64,000 nucleotides of DNA from positions 1 through 64,000 of the forward strand of contig JACCGJ010001876.1 of NCBI GenBank assembly GCA_013407085.1, written 5' to 3'. Below the pieces are notes generated by a model, which saw only the letters and a list, made by a program, of their open reading frames with translations, had not been told where the DNA came from and did no database searches. Positions 31,801 to 38,300 of the stretch are shown here, one piece after another. The translations under genes and the position numbers were made by a program. The stretch's first letter is position 1. Each line of letters begins with the position of its first letter. The stretch is from Atriophallophorus winterbourni (taxonomy: Eukaryota; Platyhelminthes; Trematoda; Plagiorchiida; Microphallidae).

Positions 31801-32909
31801 TGAATTGCGACGCAATGGATAAACGGATGTGAAACGCGAAGGGTGAAGTAGTGTGTCTTCGAAGGCTGTGTGAACGAAGTCATGGGCCTTGAGCAGGGAG
31901 CGTGATTTGGCCCTAGAGTGACCTGACATAATCCCCTTAACCCCTTACCGTAGGCGTCTATCTCCTTCACACAACTGGGTCGGGTAAATGCGCACCATCC
32001 TGGAATTCAACTATCATCATCATAGATAGCATTGCACCGGTAGCATGTTCTGAAACAGCTAAGGAATCTGTGGGAAAGTATGTATGTATGTTTGAAAGAA
32101 CAAGCCCGATCCAGGCAAAGTGCCGGACACTCACAGGCTGCACCTGGGCTAAGATTAGGTCAGGTTGTCCAGGCCTAGACAGATATGACCGAAAATACAA
32201 GTGGGAATGGTAGTGAGACTTGAGCGTGTTTCAGGACGCAGCTCACTACCGGTAGCCAATCAATTTAGCGCGCTATTGACCGTACAACACAGAAGTACTG
32301 TACGATTGCACATCCATGTGGAAAAGTAAGGACGAACAAACTGGACTGAAGTGCCCATATCTCGAATGGAACATGCATTCAATTAAGTTTTGTGAATGAG
32401 TATATTGACATCAACATGACAGCATTTTGTCTACTATCACTGCCATACATTGTAACAAGCGCTTCTCGCCATTCTACTTGACAATATACAGGATCAACCA
32501 AACATTCTAAGAAAATGCTTACTTCAAGATCGTCACTAAACATTGTTCCAAGACGTATCACCAAGGGTAACTCGCCACCGCGACAATGAATTTGCTGTGG
32601 TGTAGCTTTTTAGCCTCTTTGCGGTCAAGATGGGTTGATTTTATGTAAAGTGCATAACTAACAGTTGAAGCTTATTTTTTGAAAAAATAATTAATTATAA
32701 AATAAGTGTCAGAGAACTTACGCTCGCAATTGTGTTTTTGTGTCTCAAGTGATACGTTACCTCAAGACTGCTTTAACCGACTGTATCCGAAGTTCTTTCC
32801 GTTATTATGCTTACAGCGACAAGCATTTGATTTTTTTCGTTTTATCGACTTACAGGTTTGTCTTCGGTCCGAAATGAAGCTTCACAAAGAAATCCATTCG
32901 GAAAGCTAG
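16684..32909 (+). CDS. ZNF598: ZNF598/Hel2-type RING E3 ubiquitin ligase (split gene, incomplete at gap)
   Basis: Role (family knowledge): cytosolic E3 that senses collided ribosomes and ubiquitinates small-subunit proteins to start ribosome-associated quality control. Seen: coding exons 16684-16872, 16902-17138, 17174-17376, 18953-19164, 19239-19541, 20391-20453, 23848-24107, 27532-27837, 28863-29036 (cut by the gap) and a terminal exon at 32856-32909. All junctions are GT/AG and keep the frame. Protein order: RING (C14, C17, C29, H31, C34, C37, C54, C57), a run of C2H2-type fingers, the GVRYRRPNP stretch, DFPSL-type motifs repeated across exons 5, 7 and 8, and the FARFADLSRRYKHRELTASAY helix region. 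Readable exons give 649 aa before the gap and 17 after it; the human protein is about 900. Introns are packed with SINEs and LINE tails. The family call is firm; the terminal exon is less sure. Confidence 0.88.
16902..17138 (+). CDS. ZNF598: ZNF598 exon 2
   Basis: Phase 0 at both ends. It encodes VVIMEKFVPFSSI, then the finger CPICHEEM with distal histidines, and CDLC, matching the order after the RING in ZNF598. The preceding intron is 16873-16901 (29 nt) and the following one 17139-17173 (35 nt), sizes seen in flatworm micro-introns. Confidence 0.9.
17174..17376 (+). CDS. ZNF598: ZNF598 exon 3
   Basis: Begins TTG after CCTATAG and ends in phase 2. It encodes AELAHHRRWDR, GHPLCNFCEERFYELEDL, HVRDRHFLCDLC, corresponding to the GHPLCKFC...HYFCHFC fingers of the family. 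Confidence 0.9.
18152..18372 (-). repeat. SINE-A copy 2
   Basis: Near full length, antisense to the host gene; keeps the GTGAGACTCCAGCG / CAGCATAGAGCTCACTAC inverted arms. Confidence 0.85.
18428..18562 (+). repeat. SINE-A copy 3 (decayed)
   Basis: Recognised from GGAGTCTCAGTGCC and TGATATCTGTCTAAACC in the family's order; both ends are lost. Confidence 0.45.
18680..18905 (-). repeat. SINE-A copy 4
   Basis: Full span from a GTATGTATGAAAGCAC end to the GCTTATCCGTGCATC end, diverged. It ends 47 nt before the acceptor of exon 4. Confidence 0.75.
18953..19164 (+). CDS. ZNF598: ZNF598 exon 4
   Basis: Completes an AGG codon across the junction, then EQSELLEHYGNSHHLC, CRAQERISCFATADQLGL, HRFQEHPG. 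This matches the family's YLREHFREKHFLC...F.TEIDLKAH segment. It ends in phase 1 at CCAG/GTGAGC. Confidence 0.88.
19239..19541 (+). CDS. ZNF598: ZNF598 exon 5
   Basis: Acceptor GGATCAG, phase 1. It encodes TIVLADATSTGVRYRRPNPS, then EWTGDDFPSL, a long Ser/Thr/Ala stretch and DADFPGLPG. The acceptor was chosen because it restores the frame; other AG sites lie nearby (19246, 19264). The donor is GTACGT at 19542. Confidence 0.8.
19542..20390 (+). other. ZNF598 intron 5
   Basis: About 850 nt with GT/AG ends; no repeat family of this window was recognised in it. Confidence 0.7.
20391..20453 (+). CDS. ZNF598: ZNF598 exon 6
   Basis: A 63-nt exon (TKPVWASQQASAPSSMRRPE) between TTGATTGCAG and GGTAACG, phase 1 on both sides, so it can be skipped without shifting the frame. 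No domain is recognised. Confidence 0.65.
20756..20881 (-). repeat. SINE-A copy 5 (partial)
   Basis: Only the tail-side half, starting after a GATGTGATGTGAAAGCAC end and reaching the AGACAGATATG block. Confidence 0.85.
21378..21441 (-). repeat. SINE-A copy 6 (fragment with internal deletion)
   Basis: Tail-side segment in which about 24 nt between CAGTCAGAGA and TACTATCAGG are missing. Confidence 0.75.
21825..22385 (+). repeat. Rep-B copy 1 (near full length)
   Basis: Starts ACTTTTGTGCGACTATCTCC with a TCCTCCTGGAGGA palindrome and ends after GTTTATAAACAG-like and GGCTATGACAACC blocks. The same order is found reversed at 45571-46111. About 550 nt, no coding frame conserved. Identity unknown. 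Confidence 0.8.
22975..23241 (-). repeat. Rep-B copy 2 (5' half)
   Basis: Reverse-oriented match from the CCTCCGCTGCCTTGCGGG module to GGTCGCACAAAAG. Confidence 0.8.
23303..23507 (+). repeat. SINE-A copy 7
   Basis: Starts GCACGGATGTGCAATTATGC, keeps GGAGTCTCACTACA and CATATCTGTCTA, and ends at TTATTTCATCCTGC. Confidence 0.8.
23848..24107 (+). CDS. ZNF598: ZNF598 exon 7
   Basis: Acceptor CTGTTTCAG. It encodes AFSSIKQSSVIRPEIPRSS, DFPSLPANNNERP, then a Ser/Pro/Asn-rich stretch and a basic end (RSGKKSKSK). DFPSL repeats the exon 5 motif. The donor GTACGT at 24108 leaves phase 0. Confidence 0.8.
24131..24668 (-). mobile_element. RTE-D LINE 3' end, 24 nt past ZNF598 exon 7
   Basis: Minus-strand frame 24666-24310 is an RTE C-terminus: LRWLEHVLRMS, RALFAGPDRSWEKRSGGQ, MTWRVGMKKLTVALC, RLPGWGPKAPPNSWLETL, DMATNRSQWRQC. 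Below it lies the RTE-D 3' UTR, ending in (GAT)n near 24131-24150. It is 5'-truncated and antisense to the host gene. Confidence 0.85.
24975..25430 (-). mobile_element. RTE-like LINE C-terminal fragment
   Basis: Minus-strand frame 25357-25169 reads GPDWKRRRGGQRNTWRKTLK, RLTVPLAIVGTSRLPGWGPR, the same protein end as the neighbouring RTE-D copies but diverged. It abuts an oppositely oriented copy at 25447. Confidence 0.75.
25447..25822 (+). mobile_element. RTE-D LINE 3' end
   Basis: Reads KKLTVAL, LPGWGPQDTPNS, then a stop, LETL, and the 3' UTR with CTTTCCTGCTTCATG and GGCACTTTGTCTGGCTCC, ending near GAGGATGGCGATG. It shows coding end and tail in one piece. Confidence 0.8.
25823..26368. other. 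Intronic sequence, nothing recognised
   Basis: Part of ZNF598 intron 7; no repeat or coding signal noticed. Confidence 0.5.
26369..26597 (-). repeat. SINE-A copy 8 (full length)
   Basis: One of the cleanest copies: GGTATGAAAGCACAAGCCTG end, GTGAGACTCCAGCGTG / GCATGCAGCTCACTAC arms, and the GATTGCACATC end. Confidence 0.9.
26650..26875 (-). repeat. SINE-A copy 9 (old)
   Basis: Same order as copy 8, heavily diverged; AGTTAACTACCGGTAG marks the arm. Confidence 0.6.
26876..27531. other. Intronic sequence, nothing recognised
   Basis: AT-rich end of intron 7; a short SINE-A-like GGTATGAAAGCACAAGC motif at about 27166-27182 is isolated. Confidence 0.5.
27532..27837 (+). CDS. ZNF598: ZNF598 exon 8
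   Basis: Acceptor TTTCCTAG, phase 0 at both ends. It encodes NIGEDVPREEVTYNHIQFAN, then TADFPSLRQISSSTSNEKEN and DPECVLFKD. The DFPSL motif occurs again. Donor GTAAGC. Confidence 0.78.
28087..28358 (+). repeat. Rep-B copy 3 (5' half)
   Basis: Starts ACTTTTGTGCGACTATCTCC with the palindrome and runs to CCTTTCCCGTGTTCGGG. Confidence 0.85.
28863..29036 (+). CDS. ZNF598: ZNF598 exon 9 (runs into gap)
   Basis: Acceptor TCTTCTTTGCAG, phase 0. It encodes SVYTPLHDATARNLELIRTV, EQAMVDYEGKNAFARFADLS, RRYKHRELTASAYMEGLV. This resembles the C-terminal helical segment of ZNF598 (KFxxFxxLsxxFRxGxlsAxxYY). The 3' end is hidden by the gap. Confidence 0.85.
29037..30036. other. Assembly gap (1,000 N) inside ZNF598
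   Basis: Hides the end of exon 9, probably at least one further exon, and one side of the Penelope-like element. Confidence 0.99.
30079..30176 (-). repeat. Penelope terminal repeat, 3' side
   Basis: Ninety-eight bp identical, in inverted orientation, to 31333-31430. The element's reading frame stays open through it (SLKMLPSLATKRPMQTQQ). It carries a hammerhead-like fold on the element's sense strand. Confidence 0.9.
30120..30161 (-). ncRNA. Hammerhead-ribozyme-like motif (Penelope)
   Basis: On the minus strand: stem I ATCG/CGAT; core CTGAAGA; one extra T; stem II GTTGCC-TAGTCT-GGCAAC (6 bp perfect); GAAA; then CGTC with the cleavage-type GTC. Stem III would be only the self-complementary ACGT, so cleavage would need two molecules. 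Hammerheads in Penelope terminal repeats are known from the literature; activity here is inferred. Confidence 0.75.
31333..31430 (+). repeat. Penelope terminal repeat, 5' side (inverted)
   Basis: Exact reverse complement of 30079-30176 by eye over 98 bp. Inverted pseudo-LTR arrangements next to a 5'-truncated copy are known in Penelope-like elements. Confidence 0.9.
31348..31389 (+). ncRNA. Hammerhead-ribozyme-like motif (inverted copy)
   Basis: Same 42 nt as the minus-strand motif, lying in the inverted 5' repeat: CTGAAGA 31352-31358, stem II 31360-31377, GAAA 31378-31381, GTC 31383-31385, stem I strands 31348-31351 and 31386-31389. Confidence 0.75.
31516..31593 (-). repeat. SINE-A copy 10 (fragment)
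   Basis: Tail-side 78 nt, 86 nt beyond the Penelope repeat; it ends abruptly at ACTGTCAG. Confidence 0.8.
31594..32083. other. Intronic sequence, possibly Penelope-linked
   Basis: GC-richer than its surroundings, no coding frame recognised. It may belong to the 5' part of a Penelope copy, since it lies beyond the inverted repeat. Confidence 0.3.
32084..32330 (-). repeat. SINE-A copy 11 (full length)
   Basis: Tail reads GTATGTATGTATG, then the whole family sequence through CACTACCGGTAGCCAATC to GATTGCACATCCATG. Confidence 0.9.
32345..32640 (-). mobile_element. RTE-like LINE 3' end (second RTE family)
   Basis: The minus-strand end (IFLECLVDPVYCQVEWREAL, then DSRQNAVMLMSIYSFTKLN) matches 36647-36411 (IFLECLINIDYYQVKWRGKR, SRKEAVVLMSLYSFTTLA). 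At 36405-37650 this sequence follows RTE coding DNA. Confidence 0.7.
32856..32909 (+). CDS. ZNF598: ZNF598 terminal exon (probable)
   Basis: Eighteen codons (VCLRSEMKLHKEIHSES, stop TAG) after a strong acceptor (TTTTATCGACTTACAG). The string aligns residue for residue with the last part of the C-terminal zinc finger of human ZNF598 (QVLAHGDVSSHQALH), keeping the two histidines. The cysteine pair should lie in a preceding exon hidden by the gap. Confidence 0.62.
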   Translation, partial: VCLRSEMKLHKEIHSES

Positions 32910-32997
32910 AGGAAAATCATCTTCCCACCCCACCCGCAATGTTTCCCCTTTGCACAACCGCACATGCAACTTGCTAAATTTGCTTGTTTCTTTTGAC

Positions 32998-33003
32998 AAT
33001 AAA
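32998..33003 (+). promoter_or_regulatory. Poly(A) signal AATAAA of ZNF598
   Basis: Canonical hexamer 89 nt after the TAG of the terminal exon; supports that exon as the gene's last. Confidence 0.6.
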
Positions 33004-33342
33004 ACACGGTTATCTGCTGTTTGTTTTGAACAAAACACCTTTTCATGTTGTGTTCAAAAGCGTGAATTTACTTGTGTTTGAGTTTTGCTGTTCTTACTGC
33101 CATGTCGGTCCTTTCCGTTATGTACGCGAATGTTTGCTACATTTGAATCGATTTGCCGCTAACTGCATTTGTTCACAGCACATTTATTTCGTGCGACAGG
33201 TATGTCCGATGAGGCCACTTGTGCGCATGACTCGTTGCGATGTTCGCCATAGTAATGACTTATTTGGGATCTCGTTTCGATCAGCATATCCTAATTTATT
33301 TGAGCGTAATGTTGATGCTTTGAGGGCACGTTTTCTTGGGGT

Positions 33343-33590
33343 ATGGTATGGTACGAAAGCACAAGTCTGATCCAGGCCAAGTGCCACACAGTCGGAGACT
33401 GCACGTGGGCGAAGATACTGTCAGGTTGCCCAGGCCTAAGAAGATATGAGAAATGGAATAAGGATGATAGTGAGACTCCAGCGTGTTTCAGCATGCAGCT
33501 CACTACTCGTGGCCAATCAATCTAGCACGCTGTTAGCCACAGGGCACAGAAGTACTGTACGATTGCACATTCGTGCACCTGATGTTTGTC
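33343..33590 (-). repeat. SINE-A copy 12 (full length)
   Basis: Clean copy between the ZNF598 poly(A) signal and the PPAN start; all blocks present. Confidence 0.9.
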
Positions 33591-34144
33591 CAGTACTGTT
33601 ACAAGTTTTCTGGATCACAAGTTTCAAGGCACGCATATGACTCCGTCATCTTCATGTTGCCTTGGCGCCAAATTTGTCATCGGGTGTATGTTTGATTAGA
33701 ACGCGACATAATGTAAACACTTTGTCTGAGACACTTTTGCGTTTGATGTCAGTCGACCTGGGCTAGCTCACAACGAATCGTGATTTGTAAGCCACCACCA
33801 CTGAGTTTACTTCATTGACTGTTGTTGCAAATCATTAGGCTTGTCCATAGGTTTTTCTCAATTTAATTTAGTTGACTGTGTATCTCCCATCTAGCGGTTG
33901 GGTTGCGCTTTCTTCCGTAAAATTGTCGTCAATTTCCGAAATATACCGGCGTTTTGAGGCCCAAAGAACCTTCACAGCTGTTTTTAACACTGGATAACTG
34001 ATGGTAAAGTAAATATACCAACGGTTTGTGGTACCCCAAAACGAAGATTATTTCTTTTATTTATGATCCTACCCATTCATGTGATGTTACTGGATTCCGA
34101 TATAAGTTGTTGTTGGACTCCTTCATGGATCTCTCCCTTTCAGC
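33591..34144 (+). other. Region upstream of PPAN
   Basis: No TATA box or recognised repeat. It ends with a pyrimidine-rich CTCTCCCTTTCAG one base before the PPAN ATG, that is, a splice-acceptor-like site. Confidence 0.5.
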
Positions 34145-34520
34145 ATGACAGCGCGTAAAAGACCCAAATCCGTCAGAAAAGCTCGGGCTCTCGCTCTTTC
34201 CCGACAAGAACGAGCTTATTCAGCCAGTCCACACAGTTTTGTCTTCAGTCGGCCGGGTGTTGGCAAATTCGTGCGACAGTTAACTTTGGATATCAGAGGT
34301 GTTTTCGAACCATTTACCGCCACACGACTGCGCGTTCATCGTCGTAACGTTCTGAAGGATCTGATCACTGTGGCTGGCCCGTTACATGTTACACACCTGT
34401 TGTATTTGACTCACCCTCATCGGGAAAAGCTAGCCATGAAGCGCTTAAAATACCTCAATAAAAAAGCCCGTCATAACAATCATGGTTCCGATGATAATTC
34501 CATTGCTTCCGGACAAAATG
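34145..34520 (+). CDS. PPAN: PPAN exon 1
   Basis: Start MTARKRPKSVRKARALALSR followed by the Brix N-terminal half to VTHLLYLTHPHREKLAMKRL. It ends in phase 1 (AATG/GTGCGT). The ATG was chosen because family homology starts within 20 residues. Confidence 0.9.
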
Positions 34521-35278
34521 GTGCGTTCAATTTACGCTTGCATTCATTCCTTTTTTCATGTGACCGTTTCCGCAGCTTTGGGTTTTTGTTTCACAGAAGG
34601 TGATACGATGTCGAATTCGTTTCAAAAGCAGTCCGAAAGCGGTGTGTACCTTCACCTGGTTCGTTCGCCTCACGGTCCCAGCTTGACATTTTCCGTGGTG
34701 GATTACAGCTTGCAACGGGATGTGCTCACCGTGGTTCGACGCATCTTCGACTCGCATCAGTTCACCACGCCCCCGTTACTAGCCATGACTGGTTTCGGAT
34801 CGCTCGGCCCTGATTCGGATGCGAAACATCCAAGTCCCCCACCACCTCATCTCCGATTGATAGTTGATATGTTTCAGAACATGCTACCTTCGCTGAACGT
34901 TCAGAAGGTGAGGGTCGTTTATAATTGCGCTGTTGTCGCTTGTTTGTGTGTTCTTCTTTCCCATTGGACTGGTTTAGTTGGATCCTTTCATTTGTGTGTG
35001 GATCGAAAGCGCTAAGTTTCACATGATTGTCGTGTTTCGGTGTTCAGATCCGAAATTTCCTTTTTCAACCATAATTTCACCATTCAATCGTTATGGTATA
35101 TATTTACTTCACTGTCTTAGAATCGTGACGGGATTGTAGTGCAAAGAAGTTACTGGATATTTGATAATTTATGTAATCACAGGGCTGAATAAGCTTATGT
35201 GCTACCCAGGCCTAGAAAAGAATTTGTTTTGAATCTAGGGTTTCAACGTACAAAAACAACTCTCCAAACATAGATAGG

Positions 35279-35313
<35 letters not shown>

Positions 35314-38300
35314 GTAAATAAATTGATAGATAGTTAGACAGATAGATAGATAGATAGGTTGGTAGATAGATAGATAAATCGACTCTATCGCCTTTTGTCT
35401 ATCATAAATATTGCGCCGAGGCGATCTTGATCGGAACCACTGTGAAAATCTCAACTGCGACTGGATTGACTTTTGATGACAAAACTACTCGAAGCGATCT
35501 ATTTACTATAAGAAATTCGACCTCTAACTTGTCAGGCATAATTATCGATAGCGGTTTCGTTTGACTTTATTTGTCACTTTACATTTGTATTTGGACACAA
35601 TATCGCCATGAAATCGATAAATCTGAGAGCAATATTGACCTTTACTGGGGAGTTGTTGCTGCTGTTATAACCCATGCCTGTGACTACTGATTTCGGACAT
35701 TTTACCCTCTCTCCGTTTCTAATACATTAGCGTTGATAATCTCTTCACTTCTTTCGCGTCATTGATATCTCTATCCTTTAACTTTTCCAGCTCAAATTGA
35801 GCACCATCCGTCGAGTGTTGCTCATCAGTCGCGAAGTTGACGCATCCTCCGACGACCCGGGCACCGTCGACGATGTAATCTACATTCGCCATTACAACGT
35901 GCGCACTGAAGACCGATCGGTCAGTCGTGCGCTACGTCGTTTACGAATTGGCGGCGCGCTATCGAAAAAGCGCGCTCTAAAACAGGGTGAACCCGAGGTT
36001 GCGTGCGGTTTGGGCCCAGGAGGTTCGGGGAAATCTTCAGGTGTACCAAATCTGGGCAAGTACACATGCATGGAGGACTTTCTGACCAAGTATGTTCGTC
36101 GCCTTGTTAACACGTTATCATGAGTCTGGTTGGAAAGTTTATGTTCATTTATCGGATGAGTTGTGGTCGATAGGTCACCGTCCCTTACTTGTTTGTGCTT
36201 TTTGTTTGAGGAACAAACTCATCAATGAATCATTTTTACTCATTTCCTATGATACAGTTCAGAGTGTAAACGTAAATGCATAATTCTATACTTTGCACTT
36301 TACTTAAAAAAGATATGGGGAATAGTGGGGCCTAAAAGCTACTGAACCTATAAAAGATTAGGCCCAGACACACTGGGATAAGGTGTCTACACCTCAAATC
36401 AAACATGCATTCAAGCAAGTGTTGTGAACGAGTAGAGTGACATCAGAACGACGGCTTCTTTGCGGCTTTCACTGCCATCCATCATAACACGCTTACCTCG
36501 CCACTTCACTTGATAATAGTCAATATTAATCAAACATTCCAAGAAGATGTCTACAACAAGACCGATTTTGAGACATATCCCTAAGAGTACGAAGCCACTG
36601 CGAATTGTCATCTTTTGGACCCCAACCTCGGTGACTAGTCTCACCAACCACAGCCAGTTTTAAATCAAAGCCTTTTTCTGCTTCAGCTAAGTCAGAGTCT
36701 GACCACCTTTACAAAGACGCCATTCCGATGTTGGAATTCCAAACAAATAAGCAATACGTGGCCTAACCAGCGCAGTCTGTGTACCTTAACTTGTTTCTCG
36801 ATGTCTACGTCGCTACCAAAGATTCTATAACAGATAGTTGCGTTACGTATCCGATGGTGCGGAGACAGCGACTGTCGAAAACCTGTTGACGTCTAATTTC
36901 TTCGTTTTTCGGTGTCCAGGTTTCACATCCGTACAGTAAAACCACGCGTACTCTAGCCTTATAGACTCTACCTTTAGAGACAAACCTGTTTGACTACACG
37001 GATATCCCAAGTTACGAAAGTGCTGCCGTAGATCTGGAAATACGAGCTGAACTCTTATTTAAACAAGCGTTGTTAGTAATGGTTAAATAGTCTACAGTTG
37101 CAAGTTCCTCATTATTGGGGCTTAGCGCTGTTTCAATCGGATCAATATCCTGTAACAGAACTTTGCACTTCGAAGGTTCACACCGCATTCCGAAAGATGG
37201 TGTCATACTACATAGTCGATCTAAAGTAGACTGAGCATCCGTATAGGAATTGAAGAGTAAAACTACATCGTCGACATAATCCAAATCTGTATGCCCGGTG
37301 TCGGTATGCATACATTACAGGCATCCATTATGACGTCAATTACAAAATTGAAGAAGAATGGACAAATTGTACACCCTTGTCGAACACCACTAACCGTAGG
37401 AAAGTTGGCTGACCGGCAATGGTACACCTTAACGTGCCCACAACTATAGGAATAAAGAGTCCGAAATATGTTAACGTATCTTTGAGTTACAAGGTAGTAA
37501 TTATAATGCGCTCATATCGACCGGGTCAAAAGCATCCTTAAAATCAAGAAAGATCGCTACAGTTGACGATGTCCTAAGGCCTGCCGAAGAGTCAATATGT
37601 GTTCGACACGTCCTCTACCGTGACGATTGCACTCAAATTCCTCTGCATTATACCTACATCAATTTGGCCTGAGTATGAAGCAGCGCAAATAGTACCTGGT
37701 GTAAAGAGTTGGTTCAGTCAATTCGATTATCGTACAGGGATCATAAAATCTTGTCTCGGACAAGCCACAGATAACGATAGACAACGAATCTTGACATAGG
37801 ACAAGTGATGTGTGTGATGTGAAAGCACAAGCTTGATCCAGGCAAAGTGCCGCAGTCAGAAACTGCACGTTGCCTGATATACTGTGAGGTTGCCCAGGCC
37901 TAGACAAAAGAAATAGAATAAAAGTAGCAATGGTAGTGAGACTGTAGCGTGTTTTAGCATCGTACCTTCATGGTATGAGTATCTCCGTTTGTGCCCGAAG
38001 GACACAGGCCAGTATAACTCGATGGGTCACGGAGGTACACAAACCATCGCACCACGTTTAGATCCAGCCTTCGCACGATGGATTCTTTTTAATACCGTTA
38101 GGTGTGTGCCTCTATCGCCATATCAAGCTTCTCCTGTGCCACAATTTTCCTAACGCCTTACGTAATATAGCCATGCTGCTTCTTGACGAAAACTAACAAT
38201 GCGAAGCTGGTGTTTGGTTGCTGTCAGAATCTATAAATGAGTAGTATATGACGTTCGAAAAGCATGACGGATGCACACAACCGGTTGCCAAATTAGAATA

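Noticed and set aside
32970..33370. Cys-rich 128-codon frame as a zinc-finger exon
   Set aside because: The cysteines do not form a spaced finger pattern, it follows a poly(A) signal, and its end runs into SINE-A.
35212..35454. 80-codon frame rich in Ile-Tyr-Leu-Ser
   Set aside because: Translation of the (GATA)n microsatellite.
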